64,000 nt of DNA from Diploptera punctata (Eukaryota > Arthropoda > Insecta > Blattodea > Blaberidae): the NCBI GenBank assembly GCA_030220185.1, contig JASPKZ010007546.1, positions 105,001 to 169,000 of the forward strand. The letters are read 5' to 3'. Under the pieces are notes generated by a model. That model had not been told where the DNA came from, did no database searches, and saw only the letters and a list, made by a program, of their open reading frames with translations. Both the position numbers and the translations under genes were made by a program. Shown here one piece after another: positions 11,880 through 22,872 of the stretch. The stretch's first letter is position 1. Every line of letters begins with the position of its first letter.

Positions 11880-12632
11880 ACTCATGTCCCAAATGGGAGT
11901 CAATAACCAAGCACGTTTCAATGAATTTTATTTTACAACCAATGACAATCGTGCTTCACCTTGATATTTATCGATTTTTTTTTACCAAAATAAAGAAAGC
12001 TCCCCTTTTTAATATTCTGAACAGGTTAGATCATTATTTTGCAGTGACTGACTCTCCAACAAATACGTTGAATACAGCAAATAATGAACATATTCCTTCG
12101 AACTACAATTTGATAATTGTGTTTTAAATAATGATTTTACTGAGTTGTTTCCTAAAAGAATTAATAACCTGTAATTTTATACACAAGTGATCTTCTTGGT
12201 GGTAAAATATTAAAATATATATACAGTCAATATGCCCAATTCACCAATTTAAAAATATTAATTGGTGAATTGGGCATATTGACTGTATATATATTATAAC
12301 CTGTAATGTTTGTTATAATATACAGTTTGATGTGTTTCATTTTTTATCCACCAGGGTGCATTCTTACAATATTGTGATCCTATTTGGCAATAAGTAATAT
12401 GATCTAGTTGCAGTGGATAAACAAATGAAACATAACCAAACATTTCTCATTTGTTTTCAAACATCGCCGTTTACATTAAATATATGAATATTGTAAAATA
12501 ACTATATTTAAATAATGATTTGTGAATAAACAGCTGAATTTTATTCGTTAAATAGTCCTAACAAATGCCACTCTTGATTTTCAAATCATCTAGATAATTT
12601 GGAAATCACTCGTGGCATTACATACGATAATG
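11880..12632 (-). mobile_element. MITE family M, copy 3, with a 120-bp insertion
   Basis: Third copy of the repeat at 1780-2408 and 10165-10912. It starts with gtcccaaatgggagtc and ends in the hairpin around actcttgattttcaaatc and ggaaatcactcgtggcat. It contains a foreign 120-base segment at 12176-12295 flanked by a direct repeat. Confidence 0.65.
12176..12295. mobile_element. 120-bp insertion ending in a perfect hairpin
   Basis: Bounded by a 12-bp direct repeat ataacctgtaat at 12164-12175 and 12296-12307. Its right-hand part is a perfect inverted repeat: 36-base arms at 12214-12249 and 12260-12295 (core cagtcaatatgcccaattc) around a 10-base loop. One hairpin arm ends exactly at the insertion border. 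Confidence 0.75.
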
Positions 12633-12639
12633 TTCATTG

Positions 12640-13136
12640 GTGATTATGAATAATAAAAGAAGATAGGCTTAGGCCAATAAAGAAATACTGCATAAGCACA
12701 ATATTCCTGTAATCGGTGTGTTTAAATGTTAAATTTTTACTACGTTTTCCGTAACTTACATGTAGGAAGTATGATGTAAGAAATGTTGGAGATAATTATA
12801 TTTGGAAGTGGAGACAAGAACACATTCTCAATTAGGTTTAGTGCTCACGCCAGGTGATGAATGGGCCTTCACTCTGATATAATCTGCTCGACTGCAGAAC
12901 CCCGGAAATTTATCTGCATTCTACTCCTTTACATGCAATGCATCTTCGTGCTCACTATCACACTCTTTTTTACGTCTCTATTTTCTACAACTTAAGTAAA
13001 AGTAAAGTTTGTTTTAAGACTCTTACTCATAAAGCCAAGTATTTCAGAAAAAGTATACATCTTACTTGTTACACTATAGAGTTTCGTATGGTGAATACCT
13101 TATTACTTCACAATATTTCAATCAGTGATGTAAAAC
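12640..13136. other. unassigned sequence
   Basis: About 500 bases. No supportable gene or recognised repeat. Confidence 0.5.
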
Positions 13137-13150
13137 TAACCATTTGTAAT

Positions 13151-13530
13151 AGTGGAATGCAGGCTTTCACGGCCGGTAATCATGGTTATAAAAGATTCCG
13201 GGCTATGTGGCCGTGGTCTATAGCTGGCGTTTCTTCCAGACGTTTCTCCCTCAACTGCGGAGGGCATCTTCAGTGGCGAGCGCTTACAGCTGTTGTTTCC
13301 CTGTCGTAGACTCGACTGCGAATGAACAGCAGAAAGCTGGACGCTCTTCTTCATGCTAGTGCTGACATCACGTGAGTCGCAGCTGCGACATTCGCAGTCG
13401 AGTCTACGACAGGGAAACAACAGCTGTAAGCGCTCGCCACTGAAGATGCCCTCCGCAGTTGAGGGAGAAACGTCTGGAAGTAACGCCAGTTATAGACCAC
13501 GGCCACATAGCCCGGAATCTTTTATAACCA
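13151..13530. mobile_element. foldback element FB, copy 1
   Basis: Long inverted repeat. ggttataaaagattccggg near 13184 is mirrored by cccggaatcttttataacc near 13510, and the arms of about 145 bases run through gaagatgccctccgcag and gtcgtagactcgactgcg. The left end has an extra, unpaired lead gtggaatgcaggctttcacg. A 14-bp perfect target duplication taaccatttgtaat lies at 13137-13150 and 13531-13544. Short open frames here are products of the palindrome. Confidence 0.85.
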
Positions 13531-13544
13531 TAACCATTTGTAAT

Positions 13545-14065
13545 TTATGAATTGTTTATTGGTGTCGATACTCAACTTTTCGCAACAAATACATGTTGCT
13601 ATATCTACTATAGATTTCCTCTCTGTGCTGAACACAATAAATCATACAGTCTGCTCACCTGCGGCAATCGAAACGTTATCTTGTGGACACAAGAAAGTAA
13701 TTAAAACTATTTCGCAGAAACGTATATTTTTCGCATTTTATGCAGACTTTCACATTTATCGTGAATTATCACAAAAACTCGCGAGTTTGAAACTTAAAAT
13801 TACAATTTTTTTGTAGCAATTTGACAAATTTCTCATTTATTGCGATTACGAAAAACTACTCTTTCAAAATATTATCTATTGGGTATTATATTTTGTTTTC
13901 CCTATTGCATCATTACTTGTACTTGAACTAGCAACACCACAATCGTAATATTATTTTTGTTTTATAAATGTTATTTTCGCTGGTTCGAACAATTATTTCC
14001 AATTCTTTGGAGAGTAATTAAATATTTTTAGTTATAGAATATACTGTACATTTGTCGCAAATCAA
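13545..14065. other. unassigned sequence
   Basis: About 520 AT-rich bases with no supportable feature. Confidence 0.5.
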
Positions 14066-14069
14066 CTTC

Positions 14070-14925
14070 TACCTAACTACTGGCACTATCGAAACCATAA
14101 GTTCATGGTGAAGTGGACATAAGCTTTCCCTACATCCCTATCCTGCCCTAGTGGTTTCCCATCATCTCCTGTATAATCTACTTCCCTCAAATCATAGTTA
14201 ATATTATTCTTCCACCTTATTCTTTGTTTACCAATAGGACGTTTTTCCTCTAGTTTTCCTACAAGAAGTCTCCATGTCCTTCTTTCATTCCCCATTCTTG
14301 CCACATGATTCGCCCATCACAATTTACGAGATTTAACTGTTCTTATTATATCTGGTTTCCTATAAAGTTCATGTAGCTCACTGTTATGTAGTCTTCTCCA
14401 TTCACCTGTCTGTTCATTTCTCTTTGGTCCGAAAATTTTCCTAAGAACTTCGTTCTTAAATTCTCGTAATATTTTCTCATCCCTTAATTTAGAGTCGATG
14501 TAACGCACCCATGTACTATAACAGAGAGAATAACAATAATATATATGTTTTTCCGTTTAACTTTTTTTTTAAAGGAGTTGAGATAAGAGTCCCTATAATG
14601 CATAACAGCACGCATTTGTAGAATTGAGCCTATGTTTAATTTCATTGGTGTATCTCATTCCTATTTATAATTAGTGTTACTAGGCATTTGAATTCAGCCA
14701 TTCCCTCGAAATTTCCCTCATTTGTCATTAACTGTCCACTTCCATTATATAACATACTTCTATTGTGTGAGCATATAATTAGTTCTTTTAATGTTTACTT
14801 CCAGTCCCAATTTCTTAAGTGTTACTAAATACTTAAGCGTGTGTCTTGGCGCTTAGTATCTCCTCACAATAGCCTAATAATACTATATCATCAGCATAAA
14901 CTAACAGCTTATTAATTCATTAAAT
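14070..14925 (-). pseudogene. LINE-A reverse transcriptase relic
   Basis: Minus strand. Starting near 14920 it reads NKLLVYADDIVLLG (RT motif C, YADD), then CEEILSAKTHA. After several frameshifts come RDEKILREFKNEVLRKIFGPK, EQTGEWRRLHNSELHELY and MARMGNERRTWRLLVGK. It ends at the typical LINE-A 3' end near 14070, where the MNLRVR ending is degenerate. The same family is best preserved at 43724-44735. Confidence 0.8.
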
Positions 14926-14929
14926 TTAC

Positions 14930-15965
14930 TTCTACCTACAAATTAAAAATAATATATTTTATGATTCTCTCAGAATCTGCCTAAAAGGTTTAACTTATTT
15001 TGAAGAAAAAAAAACAGTAACACATAGGTATAGTGCGTTTGTCATCCAATTGTTTGTCCTCAGGCTCTGCCCACAACGCAAAAGAAAATTTGATTCAGGT
15101 TTTAATAGAACTCCGACTTAAGGTAGAAATCAGATAAAAGCCTGCATAGGTGTAAGTAAACATATTAAAAAATGGAGCAAAATGATTTTACTCAGGGTTG
15201 GATTTTTATGGGTTCGTAAGGATTACAGGTGCTCCGGACTAGTCATTAGGGATGTCTGTGGGAGATGAGTTCTTATCTCAGAGATAACGGGGAGGTTGTG
15301 GCGGGCAGAAATAGTTTTAAAATTTGATCACGTCACAAATCACTAAGTTTACGTTGCATAAGTCGCTTTACACACACTTTTATAAATTTTTAGTTGGCAT
15401 GTTTCCAACCGCGATCTGATCTATCGGTGGGATACCGAATATTATTTTTATATCTATCGGAAATAATGAAATTCACTATTGTTATTTTCCGATTTCGCAA
15501 GTTATGTGTACTAATCGAGTGGATCGTCACTTTCGTTTAATGTTTCGGTTTAAATATTCAATCTCTTAGATAACTGAGTTCATTCACTAAGCAAGTAGAA
15601 CCTATGCTTTGTTCCGTTCTTCCTCCATTACGAGATATGATTTATATACTTGAACAAATCGCGGTTATTTCCGCAGTAAAACGAGTCGTAATCGATGCTA
15701 TCCCTTCACTAGCTGAGAGACTAGTATTTTTGGGACGCGTCTTGGGTTTTTAGAAAAGAACTTCAGTATCTCTATGTTGGTCAGATCGCTATAAGAGAAG
15801 GGTTACAATTTGTTCTTATTGGTTCTTACATATAGGTGCATATATGAAAATGGGTGTTTACCTATATGATTTTGGTTGTGACGTGGATCAGTCTCCATTA
15901 AAGTTACGCCTATATCAAAGATACAAGATTGCCATATTTTTGCCTAACAGGTTCTAGGGGTTTTT
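14930..15965. other. unassigned sequence
   Basis: About 1 kb with no long ORF and no recognised repeat. It includes a slightly GC-richer piece near 15230-15330 that I cannot place. Confidence 0.5.
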
Positions 15966-15969
15966 CTTT

Positions 15970-16545
15970 GCTATAGATTACACCGAGCAACAAAAAGTAA
16001 ATTTTTTTTTTGTTTCAGAAAGAACAATATGTGATTCTGATAGTATTTGTTCACCTGAATTCAAATATGATATCGGTTTTTCTCCATCACGCAAGGTTTC
16101 CGAGAGAACAGGCATTTATAATTTCAAACACTTTAATATTTTCTACATTCGTAATTACACAATATTCGAACATTCGGACTCACCTAGAAAGTAAGAAATG
16201 ACGAATTTATACTAGCGTGTGGAGCATCTCTTTTGATGATCCAACAATAATCGGCCAGCATATTAGGATTCCATTTGCCTTGATATATCTTTTCCATAGC
16301 TGAAATCTCCTGATGAAAGTGTTACCCGTGCTCATCGCTCACTGCGCCAAGATTTTCCGGGAAGAAATCTAGTTTATTAAAAAATAGTTATTTAAATCCA
16401 TTAATTGAAATTGAAATAAAAAAAACTGTGGTTGATGGAGAAATTCCGAATACATATTTGAAAACACGATAAAAAAACTGCATTAAGTACAACTATTGGA
16501 ACTCATGAGACAAAAATCATGTTGACGAGTGTTATTTTTAAGGAA
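15970..16545 (-). pseudogene. relic of arthropod repeat-protein family (ADYCW type), copy 1
   Basis: On the minus strand, 16390 to 16206 reads LDFFPENLGAVSDEHG, then HFHQEISAMEKIYQGKW, NPNMLADYCWIIKRDAP, with one stop in the DEHG-x-HFHQ gap. I remember this C-terminal block from many arthropod multi-copy proteins of unknown function, but I cannot name the family. The flanking 3' segment (15970-16205) and 5' segment (16390-16545) match the copy at 29790-30335 in inverted orientation, so the dispersed unit is larger than the coding block. Confidence 0.6.
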
Positions 16546-16549
16546 GACA

Positions 16550-17340
16550 ATCGTGGACTTTAATACTAAACAGTTTCAAACTTTTAGAATGTTGGGAGAC
16601 ATACTGAAATTCCAGTTGTAAATATGCAATGTCAAACTCTTGTTCGCAGACATGTTTTAAGTCGTGTATTAATCCTCTCTCAATAAGACATCTTGGAGAA
16701 TTTTATTTACAATGCATTTTGCGATATTTTGGATTCTTTGTATTCGCGTACCTGTTTTCCTGTTTATACAGGAAAAGGTTAGCGAGCTTTTCATTACGAA
16801 TGATTAGTAATTTATTAAATAAATATATCAACTTTTATATGTTTATAAATACCAGTTCATTGATATGACCATCAGACTGCGAATCATTTCCTGAACATTT
16901 TGACTCCAAACTCCATATATTTATAAATATTATATCCTTATCTCGAGTTATAGGCATATATTAAATAATTCAGGCTAAATGGCATATTTTGCTTTATAGT
17001 AGAAAATAAAGTATGGACGAGAGTTCGTGCTACAAAAAACAATGTTTATTATTAGTTTTTTATCTTTAATTTTTCATAGATTTTTAAATTTTGGCGTAAC
17101 ATTTTTTTTTTAATTTCATGGAGCACTATCGTTACCCGTAACACCGGTTAAGAACCTACGACATAACCTAACATAAATTTATTTAAAGTAAACGTAAACA
17201 TGCTATGGGAAATGTATTGGCAAGTTTTATTCGTGTATTTGCTCAATCATCGAAGCAAATGCTGGGTTCAGTTTCATTATCATGATTACCATTAACCACC
17301 AATTCAGAATAATTTAGTAACGGGTTGCATTCGAATACGT
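16550..17340. other. unassigned AT-rich sequence
   Basis: About 800 bases. No supportable feature. Confidence 0.5.
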
Positions 17341-17344
17341 CACA

Positions 17345-19190
17345 TTGAAAATTGACTTACGCAGCCTACCAAAATACAGACTGCAGCATAAGTCAGTTAA
17401 CCGAAAATGCAAATATATTATTTTCTGTAGCTTACAACATCTATACAAAAAGAACTACCGAAATTGTTCCCTAGTTACCAAATTACTTCAAGTAGTAGCG
17501 TTTGAGATTATATTCTCAAGGTCCAGCATTCAAACCCCAGTTTTAACCAATCTTATTACTGGAGCTAGGAATTCTAGATGAAAAATTTTGGTGAAAAAGG
17601 TGAAAAAGTTGCCTTAATTTATCAGAAAAAGATGCATTTTTAAAATAAAAAAGTGCAAATTCCCAATGTAAATAATCATTGAAGAGTACCAAAACCAATT
17701 ACATCAAATAACTAACGACACGAAATTCACTCATGTTATCATGTAATAAAAACCTGCTTAAGGAAAGTCCCAGTACATTATGTTATTGAATCAAAACAAG
17801 TCCAAAAAAACTGTTAAAGCAGATATTATTTACAACTCAATGTTTTTTTCATAAATAAGAAGTGCAAATTCCCCATTTAAATAGTCATTAAAGAAAACCA
17901 AAATAAATTGCATCAAATAACTAACACAAAATGTGTAAGTACTAGCCACACACGATCATATTGTATTTCATCGGGTCACAGCTCAAAACATGCATTGTTG
18001 AAACTTTCCATCACACTGACATAGTCTGTTTTCTTCAGAAAGTAGGTTTTCAACAACATGGGTTTCACTTACTTTCCATTTAGGGGTGTCTATCAGTGGT
18101 TTTATCTATATAAAATATACTGGATTTTCATCTATTGATTTTGCCTGATCTGTTTTAATTTTTCTTCATGCAGAGGTTGAAGGTATGATTTTCGTAAGGT
18201 ATTCTCATCTGGGACAGACTTCCCAGTATATTTCTGCAAATATGCTTTCATAATAGAGCTGTTAAGCTTGGAAAGAGGAATACCACATGCCACAAATGTC
18301 TTTGATGTATCATTTAAAAAAAACATTTTTATTTATTGAACTTGAAGTCAGTGCCTCACCAATAAACTGTTGTCGCACTACACCTTTACTGCTTTGTAGT
18401 TCCTGATTTTTCACATGTTTCCACTACCTATATGCTATGTAACAAGATAGTGTTGGTGTTTTTCATCAATTGATATGTCACAAAGAATACACCTCAAGAC
18501 AGACCCGTCGCTCTGAATTCCATCTGCACTAAACTGTTTAACAATATTACGTAGTTTGTAGGAGTTCACTTTCGGTTTCGGCATACTGTATACTGGTAAC
18601 TAAGGAAAATAGCAGACCGCACTAGTCAAATATTATTTTCAACTAAAACATTTGTTCGTGCACTCAACAACCTTTCTTGCTCACACAATAGCTTTCGCAT
18701 AATGTGGTGCAATGAGGTGAGAACTAATTTAAAGGGAATAACCTAACGGGACTGCACTGAAGTAGAAGTAATGTGATGTGGATTGATATCACATATCGTT
18801 ACCAACCCTTGAAAGCGTATTTGAAGAAATGTAAAAAAAAATATTACTTTTTACACATTATTTTGAGCATAAAATGCTGCAAAGGAGGCAAAAAGGTTTG
18901 AATAAGTGCAAAATGTGCTTGCATTGAAAAAAAGGTGCAAAAGGTGCTAGCATTGAAAAAAGATGCAAAAAGGTGCAACTAAAACGCAGTTAGGGGCATT
19001 TATTTAATGTTTTCTTTGCAAGACAAGCTAATTTGAGCACTGTAGTAACAAAAAAAATTAAGGTGCAGCACCTAAAATTCCTAGATCTACGGTTATTAGT
19101 TTCCTTTTAATCATGTACAGTGGTTAACTGACTTATGCCACATTCTGTATTGTAGATGCGACATGATCTAAGAAAGCACCTCAAAATAAA
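17345..19190 (-). mobile_element. hAT-like element carrying a CGGBP1-like pseudogene
   Basis: Two nested inverted matches enclose a minus-strand CGGBP1-like coding relic. Outer: gcataagtcagttaaccg near 17388 pairs with gtggttaactgacttatgc near 19121. Inner: gctaggaattctag near 17564 pairs with aaaattcctagatc near 19073. Subterminal motifs ggtgaaaaaggtg (17590) and aaaaggtgc (18890-18980) recur, as is common near hAT ends. I could not find an 8-bp target duplication. The borders are therefore approximate and the hAT assignment leans on the CGGBP1-like gene. Confidence 0.45.
18132..18584 (-). pseudogene. CGGBP1-like (hAT-derived) protein, broken
   Basis: Starting at an ATG at 18584 the minus strand reads MPKPKVNSYKLRNIVKQF, SADGIQSDGS, LRCILCDISIDEKHQHYLVT, then a stop. 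In another frame it continues WKHVKNQELQSSKGVVRQQF and returns to the first frame for FVACGIPLSKLNSSIMKAY and KSVPDENTLRKSYLQPLHEE, stopping at 18132. This is the layout of CGG triplet repeat-binding protein 1-like proteins: an N-terminal BED-type C2H2 finger (C-x2-C, then H...H), then a conserved FxxCGIPLxKLxxP helix region. The family derives from hAT transposases. At least one stop and two compensating frameshifts make this copy dead. Confidence 0.75.
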
Positions 19191-19251
19191 ACTCACTTAA
19201 AATATATTATTTTTAAAATTCTTATTATTAATAAAGGTGTTAGATTCCCTC

Positions 19252-19450
19252 TTGGACTTTTTTCCTGACATCTGTGTGGTGTAAGCAACGAGCACGGGGA
19301 ACGTTTCCACCAGCAAATTTCGAACATGAAAATGAGATACCAGGGAACGTGGAGTGCATCAATGTTAGCCGATTACTGCTGGACACTAATTAGGGAATCA
19401 CCAGCAGAAAATTACAAATGCCAGGCAAAGTGGTTGCGCCTTCAGTGACT
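19252..19450 (+). pseudogene. relic of arthropod repeat-protein family (ADYCW type), copy 2
   Basis: Reads LDFFPDICVV, a frameshift, then SNEHGERFHQQISNMKMRYQ, GTWSASMLADYCWTLIRES and PAENYKCQAKW, then a stop at about 19448. It matches the same conserved block as the copies at 15970 and 29790 but is clearly more diverged, so it represents a separate subfamily or an older insertion. The hallmark residues EHGxxFHQ, YQG-W and ADYCW are kept. Confidence 0.6.
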
Positions 19451-19653
19451 TTCCTCCAAGAGATAACAACAAGATAAATATATGCATAAGCTCATATAGG
19501 CAATAACGTAAAGTTAGCATAACTTCAAAACGAGAGCTAATCTTGCATTTTCATTAACATTTTTGTTATCAGCACAACCGAAAACATAAAGATTAGCTGT
19601 TTCCATGCCAGTTACAGAAAAAAAGTAAAATTTTATTGGCTAGTGTAATTAAT

Positions 19654-19693
<40 letters not shown>

Positions 19694-19760
19694 CATAATA
19701 ACCATAATGATAATGATAATAATCATAATGATAATGATAGCAATGATAACAATAGCACAA
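19654..19760. repeat. (AAT)n and (GAT)n low-complexity block
   Basis: Imperfect trinucleotide repeats grading into the 11-bp array that follows. Confidence 0.85.
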
Positions 19761-19763
19761 TAA

Positions 19764-19957
19764 TAACACAATACTAACACAATACTAACACAATACTAAC
19801 ACAATACTAACACAATACTAACACAATACTAACACAATACTAACACAATACTAACACAATACTAACACAATACTAACACAATACTAACACAATACTAACA
19901 CAATACTAACACAATACTAACACAATACTAACACAATACTAACACAATACTAACAAT
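19764..19957. repeat. 11-bp tandem repeat (acacaatacta)n
   Basis: About 17 near-perfect copies of acacaatacta. The array abuts the 3' end of a LINE-F relic on the minus strand (19960-20035), so in LINE orientation it is a ttagtattgtg tail. Confidence 0.93.
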
Positions 19958-19959
19958 GC

Positions 19960-20035
19960 TTTATTTTAGCTGGCAGAGTTAAGGCCATAAGAACTTCTCT
20001 TCCACTCAACCAGCGAATAGTAGAATTATACAAAA
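19960..20035 (-). mobile_element. LINE-F 3' end fragment
   Basis: The minus strand carries the LINE-F 3' end: gctggttgagtggaagag, then gttcttatggccttaactc and tgccagctaaaataaag. It matches the ends at about 25240-25300, 27310-27360 and 54547-54620. Confidence 0.65.
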
Positions 20036-20074
20036 AATAGATACATATTACAATTTTAAAATATGTAATAATGG

Positions 20075-20087
20075 CTTATTATTATTA

Positions 20088-20119
<32 letters not shown>

Positions 20120-20121
20120 CA
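20075..20121. repeat. (TTA)n microsatellite
   Basis: Short run of TTA/ATT units between the LINE-F end and a LINE-B end. Confidence 0.85.
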
Positions 20122-20247
20122 CTTTCCCTTAAGCATCTTATGAATCTAGTAACAATAACATAAATAATACAATAATGTAAAAAACTATCAAGGATACTGA
20201 AACATTATAACAGATATCAGTAATCGATATAAAACAAGGTTATCACA

Positions 20248-20335
20248 TCATCATCTACCGTCACGGTTTAGACCATTCCTGGTCTGTTCCGGCTCCATAT
20301 TATAGTTGTTCGCTCCATCTTTTAAATAAGGTTAT
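20248..20335 (-). mobile_element. LINE-B 3' end fragment
   Basis: The minus strand ends with ggagccggaacagacc and aggaatggtctaaaccgtg, the sequence that closes the LINE-B copy at 9800-9850. Confidence 0.55.
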
Positions 20336-20344
20336 CTCTAATTT

Positions 20345-20665
20345 TTTTTTATTCAATGCCCCAGGTTGTCATTTCGACATTTCTGGTGTTCTTTCCTGGC
20401 ATTGGCTTAATTATAACCCACTTCTGAAGATGGGGCGCCTAGAAGGCGGAGTTACGTTACCCCGATAATATGATGGGTGATAAATGACAATGAAGCTCCA
20501 GGAGGGTTCTTAACCTAAACTTAACCTAAATTCCAGACCATATGCAACTACAGGATTTATTCCCTTTAAGGAAAAAATCCTATGGTTTGACCGGGAATCG
20601 AACCTGGGACCTCATGATCAGTAGTCAGAAACGCTGACCGCTAACCCATGAGGCTGATCGGTTAT
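20345..20665 (-). mobile_element. SINE-4 copy 1
   Basis: On the minus strand, a tRNA-like head with atgggttagcggtcagcg (A box region) and ccaggttcgattcccgg (B box) is followed by a body that ends gtaactccgccttctaggcg, ccccatcttcagaagtggg. Related copies lie at 37508-37690 (minus) and 32935-33065 (plus, partial). Non-coding. Confidence 0.75.
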
Positions 20666-20669
20666 CTCT

Positions 20670-21415
20670 AAATGTAATACCGACAAAATAGCAAATAAAT
20701 TAATTACATTTAATCTTTTTTTCTGAAAGGTATTATTCCAAGTGATAGGAAAATATAGCAGGAGTACAGCATTTCCAGACATTCGACACGCCAGGGCTAC
20801 AAACATTCCGCTCATGGATAAAATATATTTTGTTTCGCTGATACAATATATTATTTTACGTTACAAAGATTGAAAATGAGTTTTTTTTGGATGAGTTGAG
20901 AATTTCAAATGAAGCGTAAAATATTTTGAATTCTTGCAACATACAAAATTTTATTTCATATAATGTAGAATTTCGACATTTTAATAATTTGATGTTTATA
21001 TGTACATATTAAAAAAACCGATAGAGAAAACACCCCTAAAATATATTCAGAATGAACTCATCCATATATAGGATAATATGTATATATGAAGTCTATTTAA
21101 AAATAAAATAGGATTAATTTGTGCTAACAAAATATTAATTACTGGTTAAAATTATAGTTCTGAACTCGTGTGTTGCAATGCTATTTGTAACTATGGAAAA
21201 AGTATTATTGTTTCCATCATTAAGTCTATTGTAAATATCAAAATTAAATTCAAATTGTATTATCTCTATTTTTCTTAATTCAATCTCTCACTTCGTAAAC
21301 AATATGTATGTGTCCCATGCTTCCGAGGATTTACAAGGACATTACCTCTCGGAAAATTGTATTATTACTTTAAAATTAATTCTTCTAACGTGCATTACCC
21401 CGAAATGAAATAAAT
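20670..21415. other. unassigned AT-rich sequence
   Basis: About 750 bases. No supportable feature. Confidence 0.5.
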
Positions 21416-21419
21416 AATC

Positions 21420-21785
21420 TACCTATATCCCATTTCTCCATATGGGACAAGGGTGCTCGATTGAGGAAGTTACATGACCAAGCTAATTGAATTACGTTTA
21501 TTTCCCTATAGATGCCAAAGATGATAAGTAGTTAGCTCACAGGTCGAAGGGACACCTAGTGTGTAACTAAGGTATTACTTGGATGGCAAAGGATGATTAA
21601 ATAGGCTCATACGCTCTAACTTATACTTGGAATTCTTTTACCAGCTCGTAAATCTTCAGACCCTCCCGGAGGTATATGTAACTTTGATTTTCCATCCTAA
21701 AAATCCACCGATCCCAGCCGGACTTGAACCCGGTGCTCTCGATACCAGAGGCAAGGAAATTAACCCCTACACGATCGAAATGATA
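21420..21785 (-). mobile_element. SINE-3 related copy, diverged
   Basis: The minus strand begins with a tRNA-like head (ttccttgcctctggtatcg, then accgggttcaagtccgg as B box), followed by ggatttttaggatgg, ctgaagatttacgagc and ccctatagatgcc-type landmarks shared with the SINE-3 copies at 45811 and 46695. It is closer to the 46695 and 29440 copies than to 45811, so SINE-3 has at least two subfamilies here. Confidence 0.7.
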
Positions 21786-22009
21786 TGAATATATTATTTA
21801 CATGCTGTAATTTTTATTGAGTACTCTTGATTGTTACTTTTAAAACTACTCATTAAGTATGTCATGTGTTGATGAAGTTGTGATTATTACAACTGACTGT
21901 ACTGTAATCTTTCATATGTTAGCCATTTTACAAGACCATAAAACAATTAAATCAGATGTACTATGAAATAGCCATCTGATATTATAACTAAACTATGGGA
22001 AATAATGAA

Positions 22010-22165
22010 AGAAGAGGGTATCCACATCACTTAATACAATTAATCCAAACATATATGAAGAAACTAAAATAGTGACAAAAACAGATGAAAATAAGAAATT
22101 TTAATAAATCAAGTAGTTAGACAAGGGTGAAGCCTATTGCCCGCTCTTTTTAATATATATAATTA
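22010..22165 (+). pseudogene. LINE reverse transcriptase palm fragment
   Basis: Reads KLWEIMKEEGIH, then stops, then INQVVRQG and LLPALFNIY. The last two pieces are RT motif B (QG.SLxPxLFNxY) with one stop. No neighbouring motif C remains; the piece ends in AT-rich sequence and a (TA)n run at 22281-22300. Confidence 0.55.
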
Positions 22166-22304
22166 AATTTTTGATAGGCCTTCTTGTGTTACTGTTCGAT
22201 CTGAGGCTTTTGTCTCTTATAATTTTCCGTTGTTTCATAATGTCAATATATATATGTTATAATTTTCCTTTATTTTATAATGTCTATATATATATATATA
22301 TCAG

Positions 22305-22872
22305 GCGATAACACAGTGGAAATTAAAAATAGAATCGCACAAACAAAACAAGTAATACATGCTTTAAACTCTGTTTGATAGAGCAAAAATATTACAAAAA
22401 ATAGAAAATTATAAATATATCAAACCATAATTCAGAGAATTTTAACATATGGTGCTGAAGTCTGGCAAATTCCTGCCAGGGAAATGAAAAGAATTTTAAG
22501 TACTGAAATGGATGTTTTAAGAAAATCAGCTGGAAAATCTAGAATGGATAGAATACAAAATAAATAAATAAGGGAAATTATGGGTGTACAATAGGAGCGG
22601 GACATCATAGACATTATAGAAAAGAAAATATTACAGTGGTATGGCCATGTCATAAGAATGCCAGAGCAAAGATTGCCTAAAATTGTTATGGAATGGATCC
22701 CAATAGAAAGGAGGAAGAGGGGAAGACCGAAGAAAACTTGGATAGAAGAGGTACAAGCAGCTATGAATATCAGAGGATTGGAGGAAGATCAATGGATGGA
22801 CAGAGAGAAATGGCGTTTGGTTTCCGGAAGACGGCGGCAGCTGCCATGATACCGGATGATGATGATGATATT
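22305..22872 (+). pseudogene. LINE-C/D-like C-terminal relic
   Basis: Plus strand: LQWYGHVIRMPEQRLPKIVM, EWIPIERRKRGRPKKTWIEE, AMNIRGLEEDQWMDREKWR. It is the GHVxRM-GRPxxxW end of a non-LTR RT. The upstream part has stops. The 3' end is a (GAT)n tail at 22856-22870. A different LINE (LINE-B type) begins directly after it. Confidence 0.75.
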
